This document shows positions 35,489 to 35,650 of a stretch of DNA of 35,650 nucleotides, in pieces (position 1 is the first letter of the stretch; each line of letters begins with the position of its first letter). Source of the stretch: Sediminispirochaeta bajacaliforniensis DSM 16054 (lineage in GTDB: Bacteria > Spirochaetota > Spirochaetia > DSM-16054 > Sediminispirochaetaceae); NCBI RefSeq assembly GCF_000378205.1, contig NZ_KB899435.1, forward strand, positions 1 through 35,650, read 5' to 3'. Made by a program: the position numbers and the translations under genes. Under the pieces are notes generated by a model, which ran no database searches, was not told the DNA's origin, and saw only the letters and a program-made list of their open reading frames with translations.

Positions 35489-35650
35489 ATGCTGGAGTTA
35501 CTGATGCATGAAGCACAGATGTTGAAACGACAGGGCAAGAAGATCAGAGAAATCGCTGAATCCCTCGGAAAAAGTGAACGCATGGTTCACTACTATCTGA
35601 CGGAGCCCTCACGACCACGTAAAAAACGGAACTATCCGAGCAAGCTCGAC
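35489..35650 (+). CDS. istA: IS21 transposase IstA, N-terminal part (runs off window)
   Basis: Fifty-four codons are in the window, starting MLELLMHEAQMLKRQGKK. The helix-turn-helix IREIAESLGKSERMVHYYL and the basic RPRKKRNY stretch are the DNA-binding start of IS21 IstA. AAGGAG lies 11 bases before the ATG. The DDE catalytic domain and the istB helper ATPase would follow outside the window. Confidence 0.85.
   Translation, partial: MLELLMHEAQMLKRQGKKIREIAESLGKSERMVHYYLTEPSRPRKKRNYPSKLD

Larger units (their letters stand above)
35360..35650 (+). mobile_element. IS21-family element, left end (continues beyond window)
   Basis: The left end is placed at TGTCGCCACCGG (35360) because IS21 ends begin with TG and the tnpC frame breaks there. 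It holds two 19-bp direct repeats and the istA start. The direction is the same as the IS66 genes. The right end lies outside. Confidence 0.7.

Overview
The window looks like the chromosome of a free-living spirochaete of the Sediminispirochaeta/Spirochaeta kind. This is inferred from gene content (a DUF115 'motility associated factor' glycosyltransferase-like protein, a PASTA-tailed PBP next to a short LepB, a spirochaete-type zinc-ribbon transposase fragment), not from a database match. It has two parts. Positions 323-19135 are ordinary core chromosome with moderate to high GC. Positions of about 19350-35650 are visibly more AT-rich accessory DNA: a defence island bounded by a wrecked integrase on the left and insertion sequences on the right.

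Core part: glycogen synthase (glgA, +) and ADP-glucose pyrophosphorylase (glgC, +) flank a DNA-repair pair on the minus strand, the MrfA-type DUF1998 helicase and the MrfB-type RNase-H-fold exonuclease. A minus-strand block follows: an outer lipoprotein, the bifunctional NAD(P)HX repair enzyme and a one-span membrane protein with overlapping ends, then a second unit with a small membrane protein and a Nudix hydrolase. Next come secA (+), a convergent LysM/M23 peptidase (-), and the plus-strand set lepB, PASTA-PBP and DUF115 protein. Several genes (glgA, mrfA, the lipoprotein) have a promoter-like -35/-10 pair ending only 6-8 bases before the start codon, suggesting leaderless transcripts.

Accessory part: after a strong terminator lie an N-terminal and a C-terminal scrap of one tyrosine recombinase, joined by a large internal deletion, and then two HTH_17/excisionase-like proteins. 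The second of these opens a roughly 14-kb, tightly packed operon that reads as a type 3 BREX phage-defence system: brxF, brxC, pglXI, brxHII, pglZ, brxA-like. A complete Septu-type pair (PtuA-like ATPase, PtuB-like HNH nuclease) is inserted between brxC and pglXI with gaps of only 3-6 bases. The promoter of this operon carries three tandem 10-bp direct repeats at the expected transcription start, a candidate operator for the HTH proteins. BrxF lacks a recognisable Walker A motif.

Right end: an IS66-family element (tnpA, tnpB, start of tnpC) is cut by the left end of an IS21-family element whose istA runs off the window.

The most notable feature is the composite BREX-3/Septu operon with a small excisionase-like regulator translationally coupled to brxF. 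The individual modules are known defence families. The nested arrangement, the degenerate BrxF and the repeat operator are the parts that may be undescribed.
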